A DNA stretch of 64,000 nt from Palsa-506 sp963836355. GTDB lineage: Bacteria; Actinomycetota; Actinomycetes; Streptosporangiales; Streptosporangiaceae. How positions within the stretch are numbered: the stretch's first letter is position 1; each line of letters opens with the position of its first letter. The DNA is taken from NCBI GenBank assembly GCA_963836355.1, contig CAWIJO010000029.1, forward strand, positions 372,001 to 436,000. The letters run 5' to 3'. The notes under the pieces were generated by a model, which saw only the letters and a program-made list of their open reading frames with translations, was not told where the DNA came from and did no database searches. Made by a program: the position numbers and the translations under genes. Shown piece after piece: positions 33,407 through 42,022 of the stretch.

Positions 33407-34294
33407 ATGGCGATCTTCCTGACCGAGCAGAGCCGGGTCATCGTGCAGGGCATCACCGGTTCCGAGGGACGCAGGCACGGCGCCAGGATGATCGCGGCCG
33501 GGACGAACGTGGTCGGCGGGACGAACCCGCGCAAGGCCGGGCAGACCGTCGAGCTGTCTGGCCGCGGGGTGCCGGTGTTCGCCACGGTGGGCGACGCGAT
33601 GTCTGCTACCGGCGCTGACGTGTCGGTGGTGTTCGTCCCGCCGGCCGGCACGAAGGACGCGGTGATCGAGGCGGTCGACGCGCGGATGCCGCTGGTGATC
33701 GTGATCACCGAGGGCATCCCGGTGCACGACACGGCGGTGTTCTGGGCTTATGCATGCGCTAACGGGAACGCCACCCGGATCGTCGGCCCGAACTGCCCGG
33801 GGGTCGCGTCGCCCGGGCAGTCGAACGCGGGCATCATCCCGGCCGACATCACTACCGAGGGCCGGATCGGGCTGGTCTCCAAGTCGGGCACGCTGACCTA
33901 CCAGATGATGTACGAGCTGCGCGATATCGGGTTCTCCACCGCGGTAGGCATCGGCGGCGACCCGGTCATCGGGACCACGCACATCGACTGCCTGCGCGCG
34001 TTCGAGGAAGATCCGCAGACCGACGCGATCGTGATGATCGGGGAGATCGGCGGGGACGCCGAGGAGCGCGCCGCGGCCTTCGTCGAGCGCAGCGTCACCA
34101 AGCCGGTGGTCGCCTACGTGGCCGGCTTCACCGCCCCCGAGGGCAAGACGATGGGTCACGCCGGCGCCATCATCTCCGGATCGGCAGGCACCGCGCAGGC
34201 CAAGAAGGAAGCGCTGGAGAAGGCCGGTGTCCGCGTCGGCAAGACGCCGAGCGGCGCGGCCGGCCTGGTCCGGGAGATCATGCGATCCCGCTGA
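33407..34294 (+). CDS. sucD: Succinyl-CoA synthetase alpha subunit
   Basis: 295 residues. CoA-binding Rossmann part VIVQGITGSEGRRHGARMI, GTNPRKAG, ITEGIPVHD, NCPGVASPGQSNAGIIP and the phosphohistidine segment GKTMGHAGAIISGSAGTAQAKKE (split: GKTMGHAGAIISG) are present. Forms the heterotetramer or dimer with SucC. Start ATG is one base after the sucC stop. It is the last gene of the pair; the DUF6350 gene begins ~160 bp downstream. Confidence 0.97.
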   Translation: MAIFLTEQSRVIVQGITGSEGRRHGARMIAAGTNVVGGTNPRKAGQTVELSGRGVPVFATVGDAMSATGADVSVVFVPPAGTKDAVIEAVDARMPLVIVITEGIPVHDTAVFWAYACANGNATRIVGPNCPGVASPGQSNAGIIPADITTEGRIGLVSKSGTLTYQMMYELRDIGFSTAVGIGGDPVIGTTHIDCLRAFEEDPQTDAIVMIGEIGGDAEERAAAFVERSVTKPVVAYVAGFTAPEGKTMGHAGAIISGSAGTAQAKKEALEKAGVRVGKTPSGAAGLVREIMRSR

Positions 34295-34453
34295 TCGCAC
34301 GCCGTCTCAGTCGGTTACCCCGTGTCACCCCGCCTGCCAGTTACCCCGGCTGCCGTGACTGGCGTGGCGCACGATACCTGCTAAGCCCGGCGAACAGCGC
34401 CTTCCGGCGCGCCTCCGCCCTGCCTGGGCCAGACCTTGCGAGGCTTGGGCATT

Positions 34454-35938
34454 ATGGCGACATCAGCTCTAGGCTCGCAGCGCCCGGGCGCAACGCAGGA
34501 CAATGCGGCGAGAGCAGTCGGCCGGCCACGCACCGGACCGGGACAGCCGCCGGGCCCGGGCCGCCCGCTGGTAGTGACCGGCGCCATCGCCGCGGGGGCC
34601 GCCGCGGGAACCGGGCTGACGGCGCTGACCATGCTGGTGCTGGTCGGCTGGATAGCCGCGCCGCACGCGGGACTCGGCCTGACCGGGGTGCTCCGCACCG
34701 CCGCGGCACTATGGCTGGTCGGCCATCACGTCGGCTTTACCCTGCACGGGGCCGGCCGGATCGGCATGCTGCCGCTTGGCCTGGTGCTGCTGCCAGGTGC
34801 GCTGCTCTGGCGGGCCGGGCGGTGGGTGGTCAGCAGCGGCGGGGTCGCCAGGCTCCGGCATGTCGGCTACGCCGCGCTCGCCCTGGCCGTCCCCTATGCC
34901 ATGGTGGCCGGCGCGCTGGCCCTGGCCGGCGCGTCCCGGCTGGCGGCGCCGTCGGCGCCGCAGGCGGTGATTGCCGGGTTCCTGCTGGCATTCACCGCTG
35001 GCGGCCTCGGCGGCGCCCGCGCCCTGGCGCCGTGGCGGCAGCTCGCTGGCCTGCTCTCGGTGCGCGCCCGCTCGGTGCTGCTGGGCAGCACCGGGGCGCT
35101 GCTGGTGCTGGTAGCGGCGGGCTGCGTGCTTGCCGGGGCCACGCTGGCCGCTCATCTCGGCAACTTCAATTCCGTCAACCAGGCGCTAGCGCCTGGCGTG
35201 ATCGGGGCGATCCTGCTGCTGCTCGCCCAGCTCAGCTACGTGCCAAACGCGATCATCTGGGCGATCTCCTTCATGCTCGGCCCGGGGTTCGCGTTCGGCG
35301 CTGGCACAGCCGTGGCGCCGACCGGCTCTGCGCTGGGACCGCTACCGGCTTTCCCGATGCTGGCCGCGCTGCCAGCCGGGGTGCACAGTGCACTGCCTGC
35401 CTGGCTGTCCGTCGCGGTGCTCGCCATGCCTTACCTGGCCGGGGCATTCGGCGGGCTGCTGATGACCCGCGCCGCGCCAACGTCAGCACTTGAGGCAGCC
35501 CCGCTTTGGGGGTTCGCCTCCGGCGCGCTGGCCGGTTGCGTAATCGGCACGCTGGCTGCCTTCGCCGGCGGCCCGCTCGGGCACGGACGACTCTCGGCCG
35601 TGGGCCCGTCCGGCTGGCAGACTGCCGCGGTGGCCATCCTTGAGGTAGCCATCTCGGCCGCGGTGTCCGCTGGTTTCGCCAACTGGCTCTCGCTGCGCCG
35701 GGCGGCGGCAGCGCGGAGCGGTGCCGGCCGCCTGGCAGACGGCCTGACCGGCCGAGCGGACGGCGGCGCAGCCGGCCGCGGTCCGGGGCAAGTTGCCCGT
35801 AGCCAGCCGGTGCCGATAACGATCGCGGAGGATGACGGCGGGCACACCATCTACCTGGATCCGTGGGCAGGCGAAGGCGAGCCCGGCAACAGACAGGGCA
35901 GGCCAGCGGCCGACCACGGCCCATCTGCCCTGCCGTAG
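34454..35938 (+). CDS. DUF6350 family polytopic membrane protein
   Basis: 494 residues with about ten hydrophobic segments, beginning VVTGAIAAGAAAGTGLTALTMLVLVGWIA, with the conserved SYVPNAIIWAISFMLGPGFAFGAGTAV block (split: SYVPNAIIWAISFMLGPGFA). This family (called PerM in mycobacteria, where it is linked to cell division stability) lies between sucD and purN in many actinomycetes, as here. The ATG with GAGG upstream is preferred over a TTG six codons earlier. C-terminal ~70 residues are soluble, with TIAEDDGGHTIYLDPW at the end. Function remains largely unknown. Confidence 0.85.
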   Translation: MATSALGSQRPGATQDNAARAVGRPRTGPGQPPGPGRPLVVTGAIAAGAAAGTGLTALTMLVLVGWIAAPHAGLGLTGVLRTAAALWLVGHHVGFTLHGAGRIGMLPLGLVLLPGALLWRAGRWVVSSGGVARLRHVGYAALALAVPYAMVAGALALAGASRLAAPSAPQAVIAGFLLAFTAGGLGGARALAPWRQLAGLLSVRARSVLLGSTGALLVLVAAGCVLAGATLAAHLGNFNSVNQALAPGVIGAILLLLAQLSYVPNAIIWAISFMLGPGFAFGAGTAVAPTGSALGPLPAFPMLAALPAGVHSALPAWLSVAVLAMPYLAGAFGGLLMTRAAPTSALEAAPLWGFASGALAGCVIGTLAAFAGGPLGHGRLSAVGPSGWQTAAVAILEVAISAAVSAGFANWLSLRRAAAARSGAGRLADGLTGRADGGAAGRGPGQVARSQPVPITIAEDDGGHTIYLDPWAGEGEPGNRQGRPAADHGPSALP

Positions 35939-35977
35939 TCCGGCACTTTCCCAGCTCAGCCTTCCCCCCGGCCTCGC

Positions 35978-36610
35978 CTAGCGGGACGAGCGGAACCTGC
36001 TGGTCTCGGCGTTCAGCGAGCGGGTCAGCTGATCTCGGCAGGCCTGCTGCGCCGTCGGGGTGTTGGCACCAGCCATGCACCTGGAATAGGCCGAGAGTTG
36101 CTTCCACAAGACGGTGAAGGTAACGAGCAGCAAGATGCTGAACAGGACGCCGATGCCGCCGAGGATGATCGCCGAGACCGCGCCCCTGGGCCGCCCGCTG
36201 CCGGTGCGCCGCGATCGCACGACCGCCGACACGCCGAGCCAGAGCGCTATCGCGCCCACGCAGAGCGAGAACGCAACCAGGTAGACGTACCGCTGCACAT
36301 TGCCGACGCCGATCAGGTCGGAGACGCCGAGCAGGCCGAACATGCTCAGCAGGCCGAGGACGAGACCCACGATGGCGCGCTGCTGCAGCGCGGGCGCGGG
36401 CGGGCGGCCGGGCTGGCGCTGGCCATTCGGCGGCGTCCCGCGCGGCTGTTTCGGCGCGGCGCCCTGCTGGGGGGCGGCCCCGTGCTGGGGGGCGGCCCCG
36501 TGCTGCGGCTCGCCGCCCGGCGCGTCCTCGGGCGAAGGGGTCGGCCCTTGCCCGGCGGGCTGCTCGGGGAAGCTCAGCGGAGGCCGCGGCGGGCTCTTGT
36601 CGGCAGGCAG
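35978..36610 (-). CDS. Small membrane protein with Pro/Gln-rich N-terminus; probable non-standard CTG start
   Basis: The C-terminal ~130 residues hold three hydrophobic segments (IVGLVLGLLSMFGLLGVSDLIG, split: IVGLVLGLLSMFGLLG; YLVAFSLCVGAIALWLGV; GAVSAIILGGIGVLFSILLL) and a soluble tail with two Cys (SRCMAGANTPTAQQACRDQL). The same frame stays open upstream through a Pro/Gln-rich stretch (PNGQRQPGRPPAPALQQR) without ATG, GTG or TTG to a CTG at 36610 that sits 6 nt after GGAAAGGAG, an ideal Shine-Dalgarno, and an in-frame TAG lies upstream. I therefore propose a 210-residue protein starting at CTG; otherwise a GTG at 36370 gives 130 residues without a ribosome site. Such Pro-rich/DUF4190-like proteins are common in actinomycetes. 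Confidence 0.6.
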   Translation of the reverse strand: MPADKSPPRPPLSFPEQPAGQGPTPSPEDAPGGEPQHGAAPQHGAAPQQGAAPKQPRGTPPNGQRQPGRPPAPALQQRAIVGLVLGLLSMFGLLGVSDLIGVGNVQRYVYLVAFSLCVGAIALWLGVSAVVRSRRTGSGRPRGAVSAIILGGIGVLFSILLLVTFTVLWKQLSAYSRCMAGANTPTAQQACRDQLTRSLNAETSRFRSSR

Positions 36611-36728
36611 TGCGGACTCCTTTCCGGGGCGTGACGACCGGTTGTCTTGCTACTGCTATTCCATCACCTTCCGCCGCGCCGCCGGCTCGGTCCGGGCCGC
36701 GCCGCGCGTCCAACGTTATGGTGACCGC

Positions 36729-37337
36729 ATGACCGCGCGCCTGATCGTGCTCGTGTCGGGCACCGGAACCAACCTGCAGGCGCTGCTCAGCGCGTGCGCC
36801 GACGATGCGTACGGCGCCCGCGTCATCGCCGTTGGGGCGGACCGCTATGGCATCGCCGGGCTGGCCATCGCCGAACGGGCCAGGGTGCCGACCTTCGTGC
36901 ACCGGATCGCCGACTACCCGGACCGGGCCGCCTGGGATCGCGCGCTGACCCAGTCCTGCGCGCACTTTAAGCCGCGGCTAATCGTGCTGGCCGGCTTCAT
37001 GAAGCTGGTCGGCAGCGCGTTCCTGGAAAGGTTCGACGGGCGGGTGATCAACACCCATCCGGCGTTGCTGCCATCATTCCCCGGCATGCATGGCGTGCGG
37101 GACGCGCTGGATTATGGCGTGAAGGTAACGGGGTGCACGGTCTTCGCGGTGGACGCCGGAATCGACTCCGGCCCGGTCATCGCGCAGGCCGCGGTGCCCG
37201 TCCGCGATGATGACGACGAGGCATCCCTGCACGAGCGGATCAAGCTGGCTGAGCGCTCGCTGCTGGCCGGCACCGTGGGCCGGATGGCCCGCGAAGGGTG
37301 GACCGTCCAGGGCAGGAAGTGGAGGTTCGGCCGTTGA
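36729..37337 (+). CDS. purN: Phosphoribosylglycinamide formyltransferase
   Basis: 202 residues; transfers a formyl group from 10-formyl-THF to GAR in purine synthesis. Motifs: LIVLVSGTGTNLQALL at the N-terminus, LAGFMKLVGSAFLERF, the active-site INTHPALLPSFPGMHG with catalytic His, and GVKVTGCTVFAVDAGIDSGPVIAQ (split: VTGCTVFAVDAGIDSGPVI) with catalytic Asp. The ATG puts the formate/phosphate loop at the usual position; a longer upstream frame is antisense to the Pro-rich region of the neighbouring gene. The stop overlaps the purH start. Confidence 0.95.
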   Translation: MTARLIVLVSGTGTNLQALLSACADDAYGARVIAVGADRYGIAGLAIAERARVPTFVHRIADYPDRAAWDRALTQSCAHFKPRLIVLAGFMKLVGSAFLERFDGRVINTHPALLPSFPGMHGVRDALDYGVKVTGCTVFAVDAGIDSGPVIAQAAVPVRDDDDEASLHERIKLAERSLLAGTVGRMAREGWTVQGRKWRFGR

Positions 37338-38896
37338 CCAAGGTAGCGATCAAGCGGGCGCTGATCAGCGTCTATGACAAGACCGGGCTGGCCGAGCTGG
37401 CCACGGCCGTGCACGCGGCAGGCGCCGAGATCGTCTCCACCGGCAGCACGGCGGCGGCGATCGTGGCGGCCGGCCTGCCGGTGACGAAGGTCGAGGACGT
37501 GACCGGATTCGCCGAGTGCCTGGACGGCCGGGTCAAGACGCTGCACCCGGCAGTCCATGCCGGCCTGCTCGCCGATGCCCGTCGGCCGGATCACCTGGCG
37601 CAGCTTGCCGGGCTCGAGATTGCGCCGTTCGAGCTGCTCGTGTCCAACCTTTATCCGTTCGAGCAGGCGGTCACGGCCGGGTCGGCGCCGGACGAATGCG
37701 TGGAGCAGATCGACATCGGCGGCCCAGCGATGACCCGGGCAGCGGCGAAGAATCACGCCAGCGTGGCCGTCGTGACCGACCCGTCGATGTACGGGGCAGT
37801 GGCGGCAGCGCTGATCGCGGGCGGGTTCACCCTGGAGCAGCGCCGCCGCCTCGCGGCACAGGCGTTCGCTCGCACGGCCGCCTATGATGTCGCGGTCGCG
37901 TCCTGGTTCGCCTCCTCCTACGCGCCGGACGCCGTGGCGCTGGATACCGGCTGGCCGGACGTCATCGGCTCGTTGTGGACCCGCCGCCAGGCACTCCGCT
38001 ACGGCGAGAACCCGCACCAGCGGGCGGCCTTGTACGTGTCCGGGGCCGGATCCGGCATCGCGGGCGCCGTCCAGGTGCACGGCAAGGCGATGTCGTACAA
38101 CAACTACGTAGACGCCGACGCGGCGCGGCGGGCCGCCTTCGACTTCGCCGAGCCGTGCGTGGCGATCATGAAGCACTCGAACCCCTGCGGGATCGCGACC
38201 GGCGCCGACCTCGCCGAGGCCCATCGCAAGGCGCACAGTTGCGACCCGAGTTCGGCTTATGGCGGCGTCATAGCGGTCAACGGGGTGGTGACGGCTGGCC
38301 TTGCCCGGCAGATCGCCGAGGTGTTCACCGAGGTCGTTATCGCTGTCGGCTTCGAGCCTGATGCGCTGGAAATCCTTACCGCCGCGAAGAACCAGCGGCT
38401 GCTGTGCTGCCCGCCACCGGACGGCGCGGTCGGCGAAGAGTGGCGCCCGGTCAGCGGCGGGATGCTGCTGCAGTCAGCCGACCGGGCCAGTGAGCCAGCC
38501 GATAACCCGGCGAACTGGCAGCTGAAGGCGGGCCCGGCGGCCGACGCGGCCATGATGCGGGACCTGGCCTTCGCCTGGAAGGCCTGCCGGAGCGTGAAGT
38601 CGAACGCCATCCTGCTCGCCGCTGACTGCGGCTCGGTCGGCATCGGCATGGGCCAGGTCAACCGGGTGGACGCGGCGCGGCTGGCGGTCACCAGGGCGGG
38701 CGACCGGGCCCGCGGCTCGGCTGCGGCCAGCGACGCGTTCTTCCCGTTCCCCGACGGGCTGCTGGTGCTCGCCGACGCGGGCGTGCGCGCGGTCGCCGAG
38801 CCCGGTGGCTCTATCCGCGACAGCCAGGTGATCGAGGCGGCCGAGGCCGCCGGGATCAGCATCTACTTCACTGGCGTACGGCACTTCTTTCATTAA
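37334..38896 (+). CDS. purH: Bifunctional AICAR transformylase / IMP cyclohydrolase
   Basis: 520 residues from a TTG overlapping the purN stop (TTGA), with GGAGG 9 nt upstream; GTGs at 37298 and 37319 are alternatives. It catalyses the last two steps of IMP synthesis. IMP cyclohydrolase part: RALISVYDKTGLAELA, VSTGSTAAAIVAAG, DGRVKTLHPAVHAG, NLYPFEQAV. Transformylase part: LRYGENPHQRAALY, IMKHSNPCGIA with catalytic Lys-His, SDAFFPFPDGLL, QPGGSIRD-type end (EPGGSIRDSQVIEAA). Coupled to purN. Confidence 0.96.
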   Translation: MTKVAIKRALISVYDKTGLAELATAVHAAGAEIVSTGSTAAAIVAAGLPVTKVEDVTGFAECLDGRVKTLHPAVHAGLLADARRPDHLAQLAGLEIAPFELLVSNLYPFEQAVTAGSAPDECVEQIDIGGPAMTRAAAKNHASVAVVTDPSMYGAVAAALIAGGFTLEQRRRLAAQAFARTAAYDVAVASWFASSYAPDAVALDTGWPDVIGSLWTRRQALRYGENPHQRAALYVSGAGSGIAGAVQVHGKAMSYNNYVDADAARRAAFDFAEPCVAIMKHSNPCGIATGADLAEAHRKAHSCDPSSAYGGVIAVNGVVTAGLARQIAEVFTEVVIAVGFEPDALEILTAAKNQRLLCCPPPDGAVGEEWRPVSGGMLLQSADRASEPADNPANWQLKAGPAADAAMMRDLAFAWKACRSVKSNAILLAADCGSVGIGMGQVNRVDAARLAVTRAGDRARGSAAASDAFFPFPDGLLVLADAGVRAVAEPGGSIRDSQVIEAAEAAGISIYFTGVRHFFH

Positions 38897-39038
38897 CGGG
38901 CCAGCGGCGCCAGCCTCCCCGGCCTAGCGGTAGCGCCGGGTTCGCAACCCGCTGAATGTGGCCTTCAACGGCATCTGGCCCGCTCGATGTCACATCTATC
39001 GGGTTGCCAGGCCGCAAGCTGCGGCAGAATGAGCCGCG

Positions 39039-39887
39039 ATGAGCGCACGAATCCTGGACGGCAAGGCGGCCGCCGCCGCGATCCGCGAAGACCTGACCCG
39101 CCGGGTCGGTGTGCTGGCCAGCCGCGGCCGCATGCCAGGGCTGGCCACCGTGCTGGTCGGCGACGATCCGGGCAGCCGCGTCTACGTGAACGCCAAGCAC
39201 CGGGACTGCGCCCAGGTCGGGATTGTCAGCATCCGCCGCGACCTGCCGGCCGACGCCAGCCAGCAGCAGGTCGAGGACGTGGTTGACGAACTGAACGCCG
39301 ATCCGGCCTGCACCGGCTACATCGTCCAGCTGCCGTTGCCGCCGGGACTTGACCCGCAGCGGGTCCTGCACCGGATGGATCCGGCCAAGGATGCCGACGG
39401 CCTGCACCCGGTGAATCTCGGCCGGCTGGTACTCGGCGAGCCCGGCCCGCTGCCGTGCACCCCGCACGGGATCGTGGTGCTGCTGCGCCGTTACCAAGTG
39501 CCGATCGCCGGCGCGGAGGTGACGGTGATCGGCCGCGGCATCACCGTCGGCCGCTCGCTCGGCCTGCTGCTGACCCGCCGCAGCGAGAACGCCACAGTCA
39601 CGCTCTGCCATACCGGCACCAAGGATCTCGCCGCCCACACCAGGTCCGCTGACATCGTCGTGGTGGCAGCCGGGCAGCCCGGCCTGCTGACCGCGGACAT
39701 GATCCAGCCCGGCGCCGCCGTGCTCGATGTGGGTATCACCAGGACCGCCGCCGGGCTGGTCGGCGACGTCAGCCCCGGTGTCGTTGAGGTGGCTGGGTAT
39801 CTCGCCCCGATGCCCGGCGGAATCGGCCCGATGACCAGGGCGATGCTGCTGGCCAACGTGGTAGCGGCCGCGGAGCTCGGCGGCTGA
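39039..39887 (+). CDS. folD: Methylenetetrahydrofolate dehydrogenase / methenyl-THF cyclohydrolase
   Basis: 282 residues; makes 10-formyl-THF, the substrate of PurN and PurH upstream. Seen: ILDGKAAAAAIREDL, GLATVLVGDDPGSRVYVNAK with catalytic Lys in the YVNAK motif, YIVQLPLPPGLD, KDADGLHPVNLGRL, the NADP-binding VIGRGITVGRSLGLLL and PMPGGIGPMTRAMLL at the end. It starts 143 bp after purH; the gap has no gene. Confidence 0.96.
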   Translation: MSARILDGKAAAAAIREDLTRRVGVLASRGRMPGLATVLVGDDPGSRVYVNAKHRDCAQVGIVSIRRDLPADASQQQVEDVVDELNADPACTGYIVQLPLPPGLDPQRVLHRMDPAKDADGLHPVNLGRLVLGEPGPLPCTPHGIVVLLRRYQVPIAGAEVTVIGRGITVGRSLGLLLTRRSENATVTLCHTGTKDLAAHTRSADIVVVAAGQPGLLTADMIQPGAAVLDVGITRTAAGLVGDVSPGVVEVAGYLAPMPGGIGPMTRAMLLANVVAAAELGG

Positions 39888-40119
39888 CCGGAGTATCCGC
39901 GGGGCATCCACGGCGGCGCAGCCAGCCGGACGGTCGGACCGAACCGAGTTCTACTAACGGGTAATATGACCGGGCGCGGACCGACCGGGTACCCCGTGTG
40001 CAGGACGCCGGCCCTGTTTGACAGGCTTTACCTGCCGCTGCCCGGGCTGGTAAGCCCAGCCGGGCCGCATGGGCCCAGCCGGGCCGTACTGCTTGACAGA
40101 GGGAGGTCGGCCGCCGGTG
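39888..40119. promoter_or_regulatory. folD-etfB intergenic region with promoter-like elements
   Basis: 232 bp without a gene. TAATAT at 39962-39967 is a good -10 hexamer but has no recognisable -35. A hairpin GGCTGG-TAAGC-CCAGCC lies at about 40046-40062, and the words CCCAGCCGGGCC repeat just after it. GGGAGG at ~40101-40106 serves etfB. The region probably ends the folD transcript and starts the etfBA one. Confidence 0.35.
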
Positions 40120-40899
40120 ATGAACATCGTCGTCTGCGTGAAGCAGGTCCCCGACACGTGGTCCGAGCGCACGCTCAAGCCCGCTGATTCCACCCTGGAC
40201 CGCGAGTCAGCGGACGCGGTGATCAACGAGCTCGACGAGTACGCGATCGAGGAGGGCTTGCGCCTCGCCGAGGCCAACGGCGGCGAGGTAACCATCCTTT
40301 CGATGGGCCCGCCGAGGGCAACCGAGGCCATCCGCAAGGCGCTGTCGATGGGCGCCGACAAGGCGGTGCACCTCGTGGACGACGGGCTGGCAGGCTCGGA
40401 CGCGCTGCAGACGTCTGAGGCGATCGCCGCCGTGCTCGGCCGGATCGGCTTTGACCTGGTCATCCTCGGGTCAGAATCAACCGACGCCAGGATGGGCGTG
40501 CTCGCGGCGATGCTGGCCGAGCGGCTCGGCGTGCCGCAGCTGTCCTTCGCCAGCAAGGTGGAGACGGACGGCCAGGAAATCCGGATCCACCGCCAGACCG
40601 ACTACGGCTACGACAAGGTCGAGGCCAGCCTGCCGGCCGTGGTAAGCGTGGTCGAGAAGATCAACGAGCCGCGCTATCCCTCCTTCAAGGGAATCATGGC
40701 GGCGAAGAAGAAGCCGGTGCAGATCCTCAGCCTGGCCGACGCCGGGATCGATCCCGCCCACGTCGGGCTCGCCGCCAGCGCCACGGAGGTGGTGAGCTTC
40801 GCCAGCCGCCCGGCCCGGCAGGCCGGCACGACCGTGAAGGACGAGGGCGACGGCGGCACCAAGGCGGCCGAATTCCTCGCCGCGCAGAAGTTCATCTGA
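40120..40899 (+). CDS. etfB: Electron transfer flavoprotein beta subunit
   Basis: 259 residues. MNIVVCVKQVPDT, LDEYAIEEGLRLAEANGGEVT, LVILGSESTDARMGVLAAMLAE (split: LVILGSESTDARMG) and the AMP-binding region with RQTDYGYDKVEASLPAVVSV match EtfB. With EtfA it takes electrons from acyl-CoA and other dehydrogenases to the quinone pool. The ATG (or the adjacent GTG) follows GGGAGG; an open frame 17 codons upstream is not supported. It is followed by etfA after 120 bp. Confidence 0.96.
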   Translation: MNIVVCVKQVPDTWSERTLKPADSTLDRESADAVINELDEYAIEEGLRLAEANGGEVTILSMGPPRATEAIRKALSMGADKAVHLVDDGLAGSDALQTSEAIAAVLGRIGFDLVILGSESTDARMGVLAAMLAERLGVPQLSFASKVETDGQEIRIHRQTDYGYDKVEASLPAVVSVVEKINEPRYPSFKGIMAAKKKPVQILSLADAGIDPAHVGLAASATEVVSFASRPARQAGTTVKDEGDGGTKAAEFLAAQKFI

Positions 40900-40929
40900 G
40901 CTCCAGCCGAGCCGATCTCCCAGCGTCCA

Positions 40930-40990
40930 TCTGACCGAGCCGAATCTGACCGAGCCGAATCTATCGAGCCGAATCTGATCGAGCCGATCT
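40930..40990. repeat. Short tandem repeats between etfB and etfA
   Basis: The words (A)CCGAGCCGAATCTG recur about every 13-15 bp (CTGACCGAGCCGAATCTGACC, split: CCGAGCCGAATCTGACC; then CGAGCCGAATCTATC, CGAGCCGAATCTGATC, CGAGCCGATCTGAGC). It lies inside the presumed etfBA transcript, 30 bp before the etfA start. Confidence 0.6.
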
Positions 40991-41019
40991 GAGCAGGTCC
41001 CAGCGGAAGGCTGCCACAC

Positions 41020-41976
41020 ATGGCTGAAATCCTGGTTCTCGCCGAGCACTCTGGCGAAACCGTCAAGAAGGTCACCAGCGAGCTGCTGACCCTGGCCCGC
41101 CGGTTCGGCGAGCCCGCGGTGGTCTGGGCCGGAGACGGCGCCGAGGCAGGTCGCGAACGGCTGGCCGAGTACGGCGCGGCTAAGGTCTACGTCGCGGTCG
41201 GCCGGGAATTCGATGACTACGTCGTCGCGCCGAAAGCCGAGCTGCTGGCCAGCCTGGTCGCGGCCGGCTCTCCCGCCGCGGTGCTGGTGCCCAGTACCGC
41301 GGAGGGCAGGGAAATCGCCGCCAGGCTGGCGGTCAAGACCGGCTCCGGGCTGATCACCGACGCGGTGGGCATCGACGACGACCTGATCGCCGAGCAGTCG
41401 ATCTTCGGCGGCGCGATCGTGGTGAACTCCAGGGTCAAGTCCGGCACGCCGATCATCGCGGTGCGGCCAAACGCCGTCACGCCGGAGCCCGCGCCCGGCG
41501 CTGCCGAGCTCGTCCCAGCCGGCACCGAGGTCAGCGACGCGGCGAAGAGCGCGCGCATCACCGAGCGCATGGTCTCCACCGGCGGCGAGCGCCCCGAGCT
41601 CACCGAGGCGTCGATTGTGGTATCCGGCGGCCGCGGCGTCGGCAACGCGGAGAACTTCGCGCTGATCGAGAAGCTCGCCGACGCACTCGGCGCCGCCGTC
41701 GGCGCGTCCCGCGCGGCTACCGACGCTGGCTGGTACCCGCACCAGTTCCAGGTGGGCCAGACCGGCAAGACCGTCTCGCCGCAGCTGTACCTCGCCATCG
41801 GTATCTCTGGCGCGATCCAGCACCGGGCCGGCATGCAGACCTCGAAGACGATCATGGTTATCAACAAGGACCCGGAAGCGCCGATCTTCGAGCTGGCCGA
41901 TTTCGGCGTCGTGGGTGACTTGTTCTCGGTGGTGCCACAGCTCGTCGATGGAATACGGCAGCGATCCGCCGGCTGA
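41020..41976 (+). CDS. etfA: Electron transfer flavoprotein alpha subunit
   Basis: 318 residues. The C-terminal FAD-binding domain is clear: VVSGGRGVGNAENFALIEKLAD (split: VVSGGRGVGNAENF), GASRAATDAGWYPHQFQVGQTGK (split: SRAATDAGWYPHQFQVGQTG), LYLAIGISGAIQHRAGM and IMVINKDPEAPIFELADFGV. The N-terminal domain reads MAEILVLAEHSGETVKK. Partner of EtfB; acts in the cytoplasm at the membrane ETF:quinone oxidoreductase. CAGCGGAAGG before the ATG provides a ribosome site. Confidence 0.97.
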   Translation: MAEILVLAEHSGETVKKVTSELLTLARRFGEPAVVWAGDGAEAGRERLAEYGAAKVYVAVGREFDDYVVAPKAELLASLVAAGSPAAVLVPSTAEGREIAARLAVKTGSGLITDAVGIDDDLIAEQSIFGGAIVVNSRVKSGTPIIAVRPNAVTPEPAPGAAELVPAGTEVSDAAKSARITERMVSTGGERPELTEASIVVSGGRGVGNAENFALIEKLADALGAAVGASRAATDAGWYPHQFQVGQTGKTVSPQLYLAIGISGAIQHRAGMQTSKTIMVINKDPEAPIFELADFGVVGDLFSVVPQLVDGIRQRSAG

Positions 41977-42022
41977 GCAGCGGGCCGTCCGCGGGCCTGG
42001 CAAGGCTAGGCTAAGTCCCGTC

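Noticed and set aside
38915..38975. GGTTCGCAACCC resembling a tRNA T-arm after purH
   Set aside because: Lacks the invariant A58 and no acceptor, D or anticodon arms could be drawn around it.
40018..40045. TTGACA at 40018 as etfB promoter -35
   Set aside because: The expected -10 position 17-18 bp downstream is GC-rich; the TAATAT at 39962 is a better -10, though unpaired.
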